NCBI GenBank assembly: GCA_020249435.1
Contig: JADCFQ010000012.1
Coordinates: 157,484-221,483, forward strand
Direction: 5' to 3'
Length of the DNA: 64,000 nt
From: Roseomonas sp.
Lineage (GTDB): Bacteria; Pseudomonadota; Alphaproteobacteria; Acetobacterales; Acetobacteraceae
The notes under the pieces are model-generated. The model made no database searches. It was not told the DNA's origin and saw nothing but the letters and a program-made list of their open reading frames with translations. Shown here one piece after another: positions 54,338-62,678 of this stretch (positions within the stretch are counted from its first letter, which is position 1; every line of letters begins with the position of its first letter). A program made the translations under genes and the position numbers.

Positions 54338-55597
54338 TTATGTGACCAGGACCAGAAGCGCCCCCGTGAGGCCCGCCGCAAGCGAGATCGCGGCGAAGGG
54401 CAGGCCGAAACGCCCGCCGCCCAGGGTCATGGCATAGGCAGATTTGGCGCAGATATTCACGGCAACCGCCGCAAGCACGGCCTGGGCGGCGAAGGCCAGG
54501 CTTATCGTCGCCGGCGCCAGCAACGGCACGGAAAGCGCCACCGCATCCACATCAGCAAGGCCGGTGATGGCCGCGACCGCCAAAACGGCCTCGGGCCCCA
54601 GCTTTTCGCCGGCCAGTTTGGAAATCAGCGCCACGGCGGCCAGCAGCAGGGCAATTTTCAGCACGGCGGCGAGTTCAAAGGGATTGTCTGGCGCGCTGAC
54701 CGCCGCACCATCCGCCCCCGCGCGTCGAGCAAGGGTGAAGCCACCAAGCGCCATAATGACGGCAGCGAGGCCAAGCGGCGCAAGCAAATATTCAGCCACC
54801 GAAGGCGCGATAAAGGCCACAATGCCAATGGTGCGCAGGCAGGAAACCGCGCCGGCCATCAGCGCGCCCGCCGCCAGCGCCAAAGCGGCGCCACCCGCTG
54901 CCGCCGCCCGCGCATTGGCAAGCGTGACCGCGGTGGAAGACACCAAGCCCCCTGCCGCGCCGCTGAACAGCAAGCCCCGTTCCGGCCCCAGCAACCGCAC
55001 CGCGAGGTAGCCAAGATAGGAAATCGCCGCGAGCAGAATGGCAAAGCGCCAAATCTTGGCTGGGTTCAGCCCGCCCAGCATGGCAATGGGTTCATTCGGC
55101 ACCAGAGGCATGACCAGCAGGGTCATGGACAGCAGCACAAGGGCGGATCGCAACTCGGCCCAGGTGATGCGCGCCATCAGGCCGTGCAGGCTTTCACGCG
55201 CGGCGAGGATCGCGGTCATGGCAACTGCCGCCGCGCCAGCGACCGCCATATCGCCCAGCACCGCCAGCGCGCCCAGGCCATAAGTGCCAAGCGCGGCGAC
55301 CAGGCTGGTGGCGGAGACCTTGTTTTCGGCCTCGGCCTCCCGCAACGCGAAGGGCAATTGCGCGGCCAGAAGGGCGATAAGACCAAAACCCAGCAGCAGC
55401 GCACCGCCGGGCTCGCCCAATGCAGAAGCCAGCACCGCCATGACGCCGCCGAAAAGCCCGGTCAGCGCAAAGGTCCGCACGCCGGCGGTGCGCCTGCCGG
55501 CGGCTTCCTGCCTTTCGCGCCAATGCCGTTCCGTGCCCACCAGCAAACCAATGGCAAGTGCCGCGGCCAGGCGGTGGATCAGCTCCTCCGTGCCCAT
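54338..55597 (-). CDS. MgtC/SapB-DUF4010 family membrane protein
   Basis: This protein of about 419 residues has roughly twelve hydrophobic segments. The N-terminal MgtC-like part has LAIGLLVGTERHWRERQ and RTAGVRTFALTGLFGGVMAVLA. The C-terminal DUF4010 part has GLLFSGAAGGLVSSTAVTLANARAAA, PDNPFELAAVLKIALLLA and AVAAITGLADVDAVALS. The track ORF begins 121 codons too early, inside moeB antisense. The ATG at 55597 fits the family. The role is unknown; MgtC itself acts on Mg/phosphate homeostasis. Confidence 0.88.
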   Translation of the reverse strand: MGTEELIHRLAAALAIGLLVGTERHWRERQEAAGRRTAGVRTFALTGLFGGVMAVLASALGEPGGALLLGFGLIALLAAQLPFALREAEAENKVSATSLVAALGTYGLGALAVLGDMAVAGAAAVAMTAILAARESLHGLMARITWAELRSALVLLSMTLLVMPLVPNEPIAMLGGLNPAKIWRFAILLAAISYLGYLAVRLLGPERGLLFSGAAGGLVSSTAVTLANARAAAAGGAALALAAGALMAGAVSCLRTIGIVAFIAPSVAEYLLAPLGLAAVIMALGGFTLARRAGADGAAVSAPDNPFELAAVLKIALLLAAVALISKLAGEKLGPEAVLAVAAITGLADVDAVALSVPLLAPATISLAFAAQAVLAAVAVNICAKSAYAMTLGGGRFGLPFAAISLAAGLTGALLVLVT

Positions 55598-55677
55598 GGC
55601 GCCATAAGGCGCCAAGCGGGGCGCCATCGCAAGCGGAAAGCTTGCGCGCCCCAGGGCATCGCGGCCATATGAGGCGG

Positions 55678-56499
55678 ATGTCGCTTTCCTTCTCCCGCGC
55701 GGAATTGCAGCGCTATTCCCGCCATATCCTGCTTCGTGAAGTGGGCGCGCTTGGTCAGGCCAAGCTCCGCGCCGCGCGCGTGCTGATTGTGGGGGCAGGC
55801 GGCTTGGGATCGCCGCTCGCGCTTTATCTGGCGGCGGCTGGGATCGGGACGCTAGGGCTCGTGGATCATGATGCGTTGGAACTTTCCAATCTGCAGCGCC
55901 AGGTGGCGCATACCACCGCGCGGATTGGGGAGAACAAGGCAGCGAGTGTCGCGGAAACACTCAAGGCGCTGAACTCGGAAGTGGCGGTGGATATCCATGC
56001 GCGGCGGATGGATGCGGCGGCGGCGCGGGATCTGATCCCCCATTATGATTTGATCTGCGACGGGACGGATAATTTTGAGACGCGCTTTTTGCTGGGTGAT
56101 GCCTGCCATTTGCTGGGCAAGCCCTTGGTGAGTGCGGCGGTGCTGCGCTTTGAAGGCCAGCTTTCGGTATTTCATGGCCATGATGGCACCAACCCCTGCC
56201 ATCGCTGCCTGCACCCGGAACCGCCGCCGCCCGGCCTGGTGCCGACCTGCTCTGAAGCGGGTGTCTTGGGTGCCGTCACGGGCGTGATGGGCACGCTGCA
56301 AGCGACCGAGGTGTTGAAGCTGATCCTTGGCATTGGCGATCCGCTGATCGGCAAGCTGTTGCTGTGGGATGCGCTAGATGCGCGGTTTCGCACCGTGCGC
56401 CTGAAGCGCGACCCGGCTTGTGCGCTGTGTGGGCCGGAAGCGGCCATTCGTGATCTGTCCGCGCATGAGGGCGCGGCAGAACCGGCCTGCCGGGCATGA
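55678..56499 (+). CDS. moeB: MoeB/ThiF-family adenylyltransferase
   Basis: This protein of about 273 residues adenylates the C-terminal Gly-Gly of MoaD/ThiS-type sulfur carriers. Seen are LQRYSRHILLREVG, nucleotide loop GAGGLGSPLALYLAAAGIGTLGLVD, LQRQVAHTTARIGENKA, a catalytic-type Cys in LVPTCSEAGVLGAVTG and two CxxC pairs (CHRC, CALC) for Zn. There is no C-terminal rhodanese domain. Starts at 55669 and 55678 are both possible. It overlaps a DsrE-like gene, which could provide the sulfur relay that the missing rhodanese would supply. Confidence 0.93.
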   Translation: MSLSFSRAELQRYSRHILLREVGALGQAKLRAARVLIVGAGGLGSPLALYLAAAGIGTLGLVDHDALELSNLQRQVAHTTARIGENKAASVAETLKALNSEVAVDIHARRMDAAAARDLIPHYDLICDGTDNFETRFLLGDACHLLGKPLVSAAVLRFEGQLSVFHGHDGTNPCHRCLHPEPPPPGLVPTCSEAGVLGAVTGVMGTLQATEVLKLILGIGDPLIGKLLLWDALDARFRTVRLKRDPACALCGPEAAIRDLSAHEGAAEPACRA

Positions 56500-56879
56500 G
56501 TGAAAAGCGCCCCCCGCTTGGGATTTTGCTGCTGGATGGCGGGCATGAACGCGCCCATTACGCCCTGGTGATGGCGAGCGGCGCGGCAGCCCTTGGCCGC
56601 GATGTGGTGCTTTTCGCCACCAATGGTGGCTGCCGGCTGCTTTTGGCCGATTGCCCGCTGTTGCAGGATGCGCGTGAGGCGCATTTGACGGCGCGTGGCG
56701 TGGCCGGGATTGGCACTTTGCTTGCCGCCATCGCTGCCCTTGGCGTGCAGCGCATGGTCTGTGAGGCCGGGCTGAAGGCCGAGGATTTGGGCGCCGCGCG
56801 CCTCGCCCCCGGCGTTGAGCGGGCCGGGGTGGCGAGTTTTCTAGCCGCTGTCGGTTCCGGGCAGATCATCAGCCTGTGA
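56496..56879 (+). CDS. DsrE-like sulfur-relay family protein
   Basis: This 127-residue protein has the DsrE/peroxiredoxin-like pattern LGILLLDGGHERAHYALVMASGAAALGRDVVLFATNGGCRLLL, with a Cys in MVCEAGLKAEDL near residue 88, the position of the sulfur-carrying Cys in DsrE-type proteins. The ATG overlaps the moeB stop, so it is made with MoeB. I infer a role in sulfur transfer for molybdopterin or thiamin; this is not proven. Confidence 0.85.
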   Translation: MSEKRPPLGILLLDGGHERAHYALVMASGAAALGRDVVLFATNGGCRLLLADCPLLQDAREAHLTARGVAGIGTLLAAIAALGVQRMVCEAGLKAEDLGAARLAPGVERAGVASFLAAVGSGQIISL

Positions 56880-57199
56880 CCCATGGGTCACGGTTCTGCG
56901 CGTAGCGCGTGAGCTTCGGGCGGGAAAGCTCTGATTAAGCGCCTTATTCGGCCAAGTCCTTGCCTAAATCTTGTCATGATTGCCGTGGCAAATACCCCAC
57001 ATGCTGTGGGCATCAGGTAACGCTTGACCTGCCCAGTCCAAATGGCATAGGCGAAGATGTCGCGGTCATGTTTCTGGATGTTTCAGCAGCCAGCGCGTGA
57101 TCAGCGGGACGGCTTGGGCTGCACCGATGCGGGGGCATTGGCGGGGTCCTTGGGGGGCCGTTTCGGGGCGCAAATCCCAGACCCGATGGAGTTTAGGGG
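56880..57199. other. Intergenic region upstream of the transglycosylase gene
   Basis: This 320-bp region carries a small hairpin CCCACA-TGC-TGTGGG at 56996-57010 and a weak TTGACC box at 57024. No gene-like ORF is seen apart from a 61-codon frame without family similarity. Confidence 0.5.
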
Positions 57200-58417
57200 A
57201 TGCACGGGTTTCGACTGGGCTATGGCCGGTTTCTGGTTTTAGGGCTGCTGCTGGCGGTGCTTTCGGCTTGCGCGGATGGCGCTGGGCGCCACGCCAATGG
57301 GCCATTCTATAACCGTCCTGACAGCACCTCTCCGCCCGGACCGCCGGGCGATCCCTGGGGTCCCTGGATCCGCGATGCGTCTCGTCGCTTTGACGTGCCC
57401 GATCTTTGGATCCGCGAAGTCATGCGCCAGGAAAGCGGGGGCCGCGCCAGCGCGACCTCTCGCGTAGGGGCCATGGGGCTGATGCAGGTGATGCCGGGCA
57501 CCTACCGCGAATTGGCGCAGCGCTACAATCTGGGGCCGGACCCCTATCATCCTTACGATAATTTGCAGGCTGGTGCGGCCTATATCCGAGAGATGTATCA
57601 GCTTTACGGCAACCCGGCCTTCCTTGCGGCCTATAATGCCGGGCCGCGGCGGTTGGAGGATTATTTATGGGGCGGGCGCGGCCTGCCCGATGAAACGCGC
57701 AATTATGTGGCCCGCATCGGGCCGCGCATTGCGAGTGCGGCGCCAGCCCGCCGCGCCCCGGCCGAGGTTTATGCGGCTGCTGATATCGGCACGAGCATCC
57801 CGCGCGGGCCGCGCCGGATGGATGGCGGCACGATGGTAGCGTTGAACCAGCAGCGCAGCCCAGCGCCGACGGTGCAGGTCGCGCAGGCCGCTGCCCCTAC
57901 CCCGGCCGCGCCGGCGGGCACGCAGGTGGCGAGCCTTGGCAATGTCGTGCGTATGGAACCGATCCCGGATGGCAGCACCTTTACCCCGGCAGAGCGCAGG
58001 CGGGCTGGGCTGGATACGGGGCGCTCCAGCCTTGCCGCGGCGCCCGTGGCACCGCCCGCGCCGCGTCAGGCGCCGGCGGCTGCGCCTACTCGGGGGCTCG
58101 GGCTGATAGGGTCCGCCCAGGCAGCGCCAGCATCCGCCCTTGGCGGCGCCGGTTCCGTCCCGCCACCAAGCGGGGGCGGCAATGGCTGGTCGGTCAGCCT
58201 GGGGCGTTTTGCCTCAGAGAATTTAGCGCGTAGCGCGGCTTCATCGGCGCGTTCCTCGGCAGGCGGAAGCGGGCAGGCAGAGGTGGTGCGCGTTGCGCAG
58301 GGCAATAACGCAGCCTTCACTGCAAGGGTGAAGGGGCTGACGCGCACGCAAGCTGAACAGGCTTGCCAAAAGGCGCGCTCAGCGGGGAATTGCACGCTGG
58401 TGGCGCCGGGGGCGTGA
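57200..58417 (+). CDS. Lytic transglycosylase with SPOR domain, lipoprotein
   Basis: This 405-residue protein has a lipoprotein signal with lipobox LSAC near residue 22. The SLT domain is at about 50-170, with the catalytic Glu in VMRQESGGRASATSRVGAMGLMQVMPGTY and the AAYNAGPRRLEDYL motif. After a long Pro/Ala-rich linker, a C-terminal SPOR-like domain (WSVSLGRFASENLARSAA ... FTARVKGLTRTQAEQAC) likely binds denuded septal peptidoglycan. It cleaves murein glycan strands in the periplasm, probably at division sites. It stands alone. Confidence 0.94.
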   Translation: MHGFRLGYGRFLVLGLLLAVLSACADGAGRHANGPFYNRPDSTSPPGPPGDPWGPWIRDASRRFDVPDLWIREVMRQESGGRASATSRVGAMGLMQVMPGTYRELAQRYNLGPDPYHPYDNLQAGAAYIREMYQLYGNPAFLAAYNAGPRRLEDYLWGGRGLPDETRNYVARIGPRIASAAPARRAPAEVYAAADIGTSIPRGPRRMDGGTMVALNQQRSPAPTVQVAQAAAPTPAAPAGTQVASLGNVVRMEPIPDGSTFTPAERRRAGLDTGRSSLAAAPVAPPAPRQAPAAAPTRGLGLIGSAQAAPASALGGAGSVPPPSGGGNGWSVSLGRFASENLARSAASSARSSAGGSGQAEVVRVAQGNNAAFTARVKGLTRTQAEQACQKARSAGNCTLVAPGA

Positions 58418-58464
58418 TCAGGGCAGTGTGACCAAGCTTGACGATTGGCGCTGGCCTATCAGCG

Positions 58465-59019
58465 TCAATTACGGTTTTGATCTCTCGCTTCAACAAGTTC
58501 CTGGCGCGCATCAAGCAAGGCACGCTCGGTACGTGGCAGCGCCGGCGGATCACCAAAAAGGTTGAGCGTTCCCTGCCCACCTGGGGTGAAAAGCGGCTGG
58601 CGCAGGGCATCTATCGCACCCGAAAGGCTGCGCTGCGCAAAGGCGCTGCGCACCAAAGCCAGGCTGTCAATCACTTCCTGCGCGCGCGCATCAGCCGCGA
58701 TACCAAAGGCCTGGCGCCATTCACCGCGCGCGCGCGGAATAGTGATTTGCGCCATGGGTAGGATGACGGTCCAGCGCGGCCCATTCGGCAATTCAACGGC
58801 GAGGAATTCCAAACCCTGAATCAGGCGTGCCGTTTCCCAGGGCTGGCCGATCAAACGGCGCCGATTGGTCAGCATATCGGCGCCCTGTTCGATGGACTGG
58901 CGCACACCATCAATCGTGATGAAGCTGCTGAATTCCGGCAGGCGTGCCGTCTCAGGCGGGCCAGAGCAGGCGCCCAAGCCAATCAGCCCCGCAAGAAAAA
59001 CGCGCCTACCGCAGTGCAT
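58465..59019 (-). CDS. Lipoprotein of unknown family, paralogue A
   Basis: This 184-residue protein has a lipobox (GLIGLGACSG). The mature part contains ITIDGVRQSIEQGADMLTNRRRLIGQPWETARLIQGLEFLAVELPNGPRW and FTPGGQGTLNLFGDPPALPRTERALLDARQEL. It is closely similar along its length to the next gene, so the two form a tandem duplication. The ATG at 59019 has GGAAGGA 6 bp upstream. I do not recognise the family; the protein is probably anchored to the outer membrane. Confidence 0.82.
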   Translation of the reverse strand: MHCGRRVFLAGLIGLGACSGPPETARLPEFSSFITIDGVRQSIEQGADMLTNRRRLIGQPWETARLIQGLEFLAVELPNGPRWTVILPMAQITIPRARGEWRQAFGIAADARAQEVIDSLALVRSAFAQRSLSGAIDALRQPLFTPGGQGTLNLFGDPPALPRTERALLDARQELVEARDQNRN

Positions 59020-59129
59020 CCTGATATCCTTCCAAAAAAGCCGCACAGCCTATCGCAATTGCATTTTCACGCGGCATGGCGGGCGCCTTGATAACCCATA
59101 CAGCATTTGATGAGGGAAGGCGCCTTAAA

Positions 59130-59705
59130 CTAGCGAATGACAAAACCGCGCCCCGAACGCCGCTCAAAACTTTGCGAAATCAGTTCCTGGCGCGCATCAA
59201 TGATGGCGCGGGTGGTGCGCGGCAGGGCGGGTGGGTCAGCAAAGCGATTGAGCGTTTCCTGCCCGCCCGGGGTGAAAAGCGGCGCGCGCAGGGCCGCCAC
59301 CGCTGCGGCGGGACGTTGCTCGGCAAAGGCCGTGCGGACTTCCGTCAGGCTATCAATCACCTCCTGAGCGCGCGCGTCTGGCGCAATGCCGAAAGCCTGA
59401 CGCCATTCGGCTCGTGCAGCCGTCAGGGTCAACTGCGCCATGGGCAGCATTACATTCCAGCGCGGCCCATTCGGCACTTCCACGGCAAGGAATTCCAAAG
59501 CCTGAACCAGGCGCGCGGTTTCCCAAGGCTGACCCATGAGCCGGCTTCGATTGGTGAGCAGATCGGCGCCCTGCTCAATGGAATGGCGCACAGGATCGAT
59601 TGAAACAAAGCCGCGAAATTCTGGCAAAAACGCCGTTTCCACTGGCGTGGCGGCGCAGGCGCCAAGCCCGAGTAGCCCCAGGAAAAGCACGCGCCTGCTA
59701 CTCAT
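59130..59705 (-). CDS. Lipoprotein of unknown family, paralogue B
   Basis: This 191-residue lipoprotein has lipobox LLGLGACA and the same body as paralogue A: SIDPVRHSIEQGADLLTNRSRLMGQPWETARLVQALEFLAVEVPNGPRW and FTPGGQETLNRFADPPALPRTTRAIIDARQEL. It is transcribed ahead of paralogue A with a 110-bp gap. The ATG at 59705 has GAAGGAAG 7 bp upstream. The strong identity in LTNRxRLxGQPWETARL suggests shared ligand contacts. No function is known to me. Confidence 0.82.
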   Translation of the reverse strand: MSSRRVLFLGLLGLGACAATPVETAFLPEFRGFVSIDPVRHSIEQGADLLTNRSRLMGQPWETARLVQALEFLAVEVPNGPRWNVMLPMAQLTLTAARAEWRQAFGIAPDARAQEVIDSLTEVRTAFAEQRPAAAVAALRAPLFTPGGQETLNRFADPPALPRTTRAIIDARQELISQSFERRSGRGFVIR

Positions 59706-59812
59706 CATGAGGCTTCCTTCTGCCATGGCCCCGCATAACCCCGTGTCTTTTCTGACAGCACTGTTGGGCGGGCGCCTTGATCCGGATCACGGCGCCCGCC
59801 CTTGATACGCGC

Positions 59813-60523
59813 TTACAGGCTGACCGCCTTGCCCTTTTCCGGCACCAGCACCTTGGCCTTGGCGCCAACCATCTCGGCCTCAAAGCCTGAGGCATCCGGC
59901 AGCAGCATGCCGAAGGTCGCGTAATGGCAGGGAATGGCGGTGGTGACATTGCGCAGATACCGCTTCACTGAAAGCGCCGCCGCGCGCGGGCCCATTGTGA
60001 AGCGATCCCCCACCGGCACCAATGCGACTGTCGGCGCGTAAAGTTCATCGATCAGCGCCATGTCGGAGAAGATATCGGTGTCACCCATGTGATAGACGGT
60101 CGGTTCGTGCTTGTCCTTCGGCGTCACCACAATGCCATTCGGCAGGCCGAGGCAATGGAAAACGCCATTGGCATCCACCTCAACCGAGGAATGGAAAGCC
60201 TGCGTCAGCGTGACGGTAAACTCGCCCTGATCCGTGGTGCCGCCGGTATTCATCGGATCAAACGCTGTGACACCCTGCTTGCCGAGCCACATGGCGAGTT
60301 CATAATTGGTGACAAGCTTGGCGCCGGTGCGTTTGCAGATGGCCGCCGCATCGCCAATGTGATCGGCATGGCCATGGGTCAACAGCACATGGGTCGCCCC
60401 CGCGCTTGCTGCTTCCGGATCACCGCCAAAGGCAGGATTGCCGGTGAGGAAGGGGTCAATCATCACAACCGAATTGCCGAATTCAAGACGGAAAGCGGAA
60501 TGGCCGAACCAGGTGAGTTTCAT
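59813..60523 (-). CDS. Metal-dependent hydrolase, MBL fold (UPF0173-like)
   Basis: This 236-residue metallo-beta-lactamase-fold enzyme begins [14 protein letters not shown], has the metal motif [15 protein letters not shown] near residue 48, and the later ligands in [12 protein letters not shown] and CHYATFGM. It is UlaG/UPF0173-like, a family with broad hydrolase activity. It lies 19 bp after a MaoC-family gene and is probably co-transcribed with it. Confidence 0.93.
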   Translation of the reverse strand: MKLTWFGHSAFRLEFGNSVVMIDPFLTGNPAFGGDPEAASAGATHVLLTHGHADHIGDAAAICKRTGAKLVTNYELAMWLGKQGVTAFDPMNTGGTTDQGEFTVTLTQAFHSSVEVDANGVFHCLGLPNGIVVTPKDKHEPTVYHMGDTDIFSDMALIDELYAPTVALVPVGDRFTMGPRAAALSVKRYLRNVTTAIPCHYATFGMLLPDASGFEAEMVGAKAKVLVPEKGKAVSL

Positions 60524-60542
60524 TGCTTTTTTCCTTTTGGTT

Positions 60543-61001
60543 TCAGGTGAAAGACATGCGGATGGTATCCGCGATCATGGCGGGCTTCGCCTCATTTTCG
60601 ATTTCAAGCGTCTGGCGCACGGTGATGCGATGCGCGCCGGGCGTGCCATCTTCCACCGCGACCAGGCTTTGACGCAGCCGGATGCGCGCGCCGGCCTTGA
60701 CCGGATTGACGATGCGCACCTTGTCGCTGCCGTAATTGATGGACCGCGTGGGCCAGGAAAGCTTGTAGATGCCAGCGCCGAGCTTGGGCAGCAGCGACAG
60801 CAGCAGATAGCCATGCGCGATGGTCTTGCCGCCGGGCATCTCGCGTTTTGCGCGTTCCACATCCACATGAATCCATTGATGATCGCCGGTGACTTCGGCG
60901 AAGCGATCAATCAGATCCTGTGTCACTTCCAGCCAATCACTGACCCCCAATTCCTGCCCGATCAGCGCGCGGAGCGCTTCCGGGCATTCGACCATGCGCA
61001 T
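60543..61001 (-). CDS. MaoC-family dehydratase (single hotdog)
   Basis: This 152-residue R-specific enoyl-CoA hydratase-like protein has the motif [39 protein letters not shown] near residues 34-72, with the catalytic Asp/His. It may supply (R)-3-hydroxyacyl-CoA for PHA or oxidise unusual acids. The start at 61001 has GGGAGGG 5 bp upstream. It is divergent from the MFS gene. Confidence 0.92.
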   Translation of the reverse strand: MRMVECPEALRALIGQELGVSDWLEVTQDLIDRFAEVTGDHQWIHVDVERAKREMPGGKTIAHGYLLLSLLPKLGAGIYKLSWPTRSINYGSDKVRIVNPVKAGARIRLRQSLVAVEDGTPGAHRITVRQTLEIENEAKPAMIADTIRMSFT

Positions 61002-61098
61002 TGCGACCCTCCCTTAATGATCGTCCCAACATCGGGCGCGGCGCGTCAGGGATCAAGCCGGGCTATCGGAAGCGGGCGAATTGCGGCCTAATCGGGCC

Positions 61099-62325
61099 AT
61101 GACCTTGCTTCCCGGCAGCCGGGGTTTCGTGGTGGCCATGGTCACGGCGCAAATCCTGACCCAAATCGGTGCCTTCACCCTGCCCGCGCTCTTGCCGGAG
61201 ATGATGGCGCGCTGGTCGCTTTCCGCTACCGAAGCGGGCTGGCTGATTGGGGTTTTCTTCGCGGCCTATGTGCCGGCAGTGCCGGTGCTGCTTTCGCTGA
61301 CGGATCGCGTGCCGGCCAGGCGGATTTATCTGATCGGCACGGGCGCCACGGCGGCAGCGCATCTGGGCTTTGCGTTCTTCGCCGATGGCTTTTGGGGCGG
61401 GCTGTTCTTTCGCGCACTCGCCGGGATTGGCTGGGCGGGGGCCTATATGCCGGGCCTTAAAGCCATCGCTGATCCGCTGACCGGCGTGGCGCAATCGCGC
61501 GCTGTTGCCTGGCATGCGGCGGGGGTTGGGATTGCGGGGGCGGCGTCCTTCGCGCTGGCCGGGCTTTGCGATGCGCTGGTGGGGCCAGGGTTTGCCTTTC
61601 TGGTGGCGGGGCTGGCCGCCACTGGTGCCTTTGCCATTGCCATGCTGATCCTGCCCGATGCGCCACCGCCCAAAAGCGCCGCGCCGCGCGGCTTGCTGGA
61701 TTTCCGCCCGGTTTTCGCCAATCGCCGCGCCATGGCCTGGATCGCGGGCTATACGGTGCACACGCTGGAAATGGCCGTGCTGCGCGCCTGGGCGGTCGCC
61801 TTCCTGACCGCGAGCTTCCTGATCCAGGCGCCACCTTCCTGGCTGCCCGGCCCGACGGTGCTGTTCACCCTTGCGGGCTTGGTCGGCATTGCGAGCTCCC
61901 TCGCCGGGAACCGCCTGGCCGAGAGCCTGGGGCGGGATAGGATTGTGGCGATTGCCATGCTCTCGGGCGCCGCGCTGTCGCTGGTGGCGGGGTTTGGCTT
62001 TGGGGCCTCGCCCTTTGTGGTGCTGCTTTTGGTGTTTTTGTGGAATGCGGCGATCTATCTGGATAGCTCGGCGCTGACGGCGGGCACGGTGCAGGCGGCG
62101 GACCCGGCGCTGCGCGGCGCGACCATGGGGCTGCACAGCATGTTGGGCTATGCGGGCGGGTTTGTCGGGCCTTTGCTCGCCGGCGTGTTGTTGGATTGGG
62201 CGGGCGGAGAGGGTGTGGCCGCCTGGGGCACCGCCTTTGGGCATGTCGCTTTCATCATGCTGGCGGGGTTTGCCGTGCTGCGCTGGTTGGGGCGCGGGGC
62301 GGATTCGCCTGGGGCTGCCCGGTAA
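61099..62325 (+). CDS. MFS transporter
   Basis: This 408-residue permease has twelve predicted spans. The loop LSLTDRVPARRIYLIGTGAT lies between spans 2 and 3, and FFRALAGIGWAGAYMPGLKAIAD is typical of MFS drug/sugar carriers. The track start at 61081 is a TTG; the ATG at 61099 (MTLLPGSRGF) is preferred. The substrate is unknown. The antisense ORF of 424 codons on the other strand is a shadow caused by codon bias. Confidence 0.88.
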   Translation: MTLLPGSRGFVVAMVTAQILTQIGAFTLPALLPEMMARWSLSATEAGWLIGVFFAAYVPAVPVLLSLTDRVPARRIYLIGTGATAAAHLGFAFFADGFWGGLFFRALAGIGWAGAYMPGLKAIADPLTGVAQSRAVAWHAAGVGIAGAASFALAGLCDALVGPGFAFLVAGLAATGAFAIAMLILPDAPPPKSAAPRGLLDFRPVFANRRAMAWIAGYTVHTLEMAVLRAWAVAFLTASFLIQAPPSWLPGPTVLFTLAGLVGIASSLAGNRLAESLGRDRIVAIAMLSGAALSLVAGFGFGASPFVVLLLVFLWNAAIYLDSSALTAGTVQAADPALRGATMGLHSMLGYAGGFVGPLLAGVLLDWAGGEGVAAWGTAFGHVAFIMLAGFAVLRWLGRGADSPGAAR

Positions 62326-62479
62326 GCTTCCTGCCAAAGCGCTGCCTTGCAGGCGGAATTACCCGGCCCTCGATAGGGTTTCGGGCATGATTCCGGGTGC
62401 CCCCGGGGGATTTAAGGAAAAAAACCGGGCGTGGGGGTAGATTTCACTTGCATTCCGCGGGCCGAGGGCATAGATGCGC

Positions 62480-62670
62480 GCCAGACGCAGTACGCACGTG
62501 CCTCTGGCCCCCGGCCCATCCGGCCAAAGGGTTTACGCAACGACGTCAAGCGTTCTGGCAACCCCGTCTGAGTCTCCCTCGGGCGGCAATTTACTGGTCG
62601 CTGGTTCGTTCGACCGTTTCGTTAACCTTGGGCCGTCGCCTTCATGGGCGGCCCCTTTGGAGCCTGGAGG
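62480..62670 (+). ncRNA. Candidate speF-type leader RNA upstream of the decarboxylase gene
   Basis: The 353-bp gap before the decarboxylase gene is structured. CCTCTGGCC (62501-62509) pairs with GGCCAAAGG (62522-62530) with one mismatch. The segment GGCGGCAATTTACTGGTCGC follows, then GTTAACCTTGGGCC, and a final GGGCCG/CGGCCC hairpin abuts the ribosome-binding site. Location and the CTCTGGCC/GGCCAAAGG stem resemble the alphaproteobacterial speF motif known from ornithine decarboxylase leaders. This is my recollection of the motif, not a covariance search. It could control translation. Confidence 0.5.
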
Positions 62671-62678
62671 GTGCTGCG

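Noticed and set aside
54296-55672. 458-codon plus-strand ORF
   Set aside because: It is antisense to the MgtC/DUF4010 gene; Gln/Arg/Gly-rich shadow.
57024-57052. Sigma-70 promoter for the transglycosylase
   Set aside because: TTGACC is followed at 16-17 bp by CATAGG/ATAGGC, which is too weak a -10 box to call.
61063-62337. 424-codon minus-strand ORF
   Set aside because: It is the exact antisense of the MFS gene, with Arg/Gly/Pro/Gln-rich composition and no family motif; it is caused by GC-rich codon bias.
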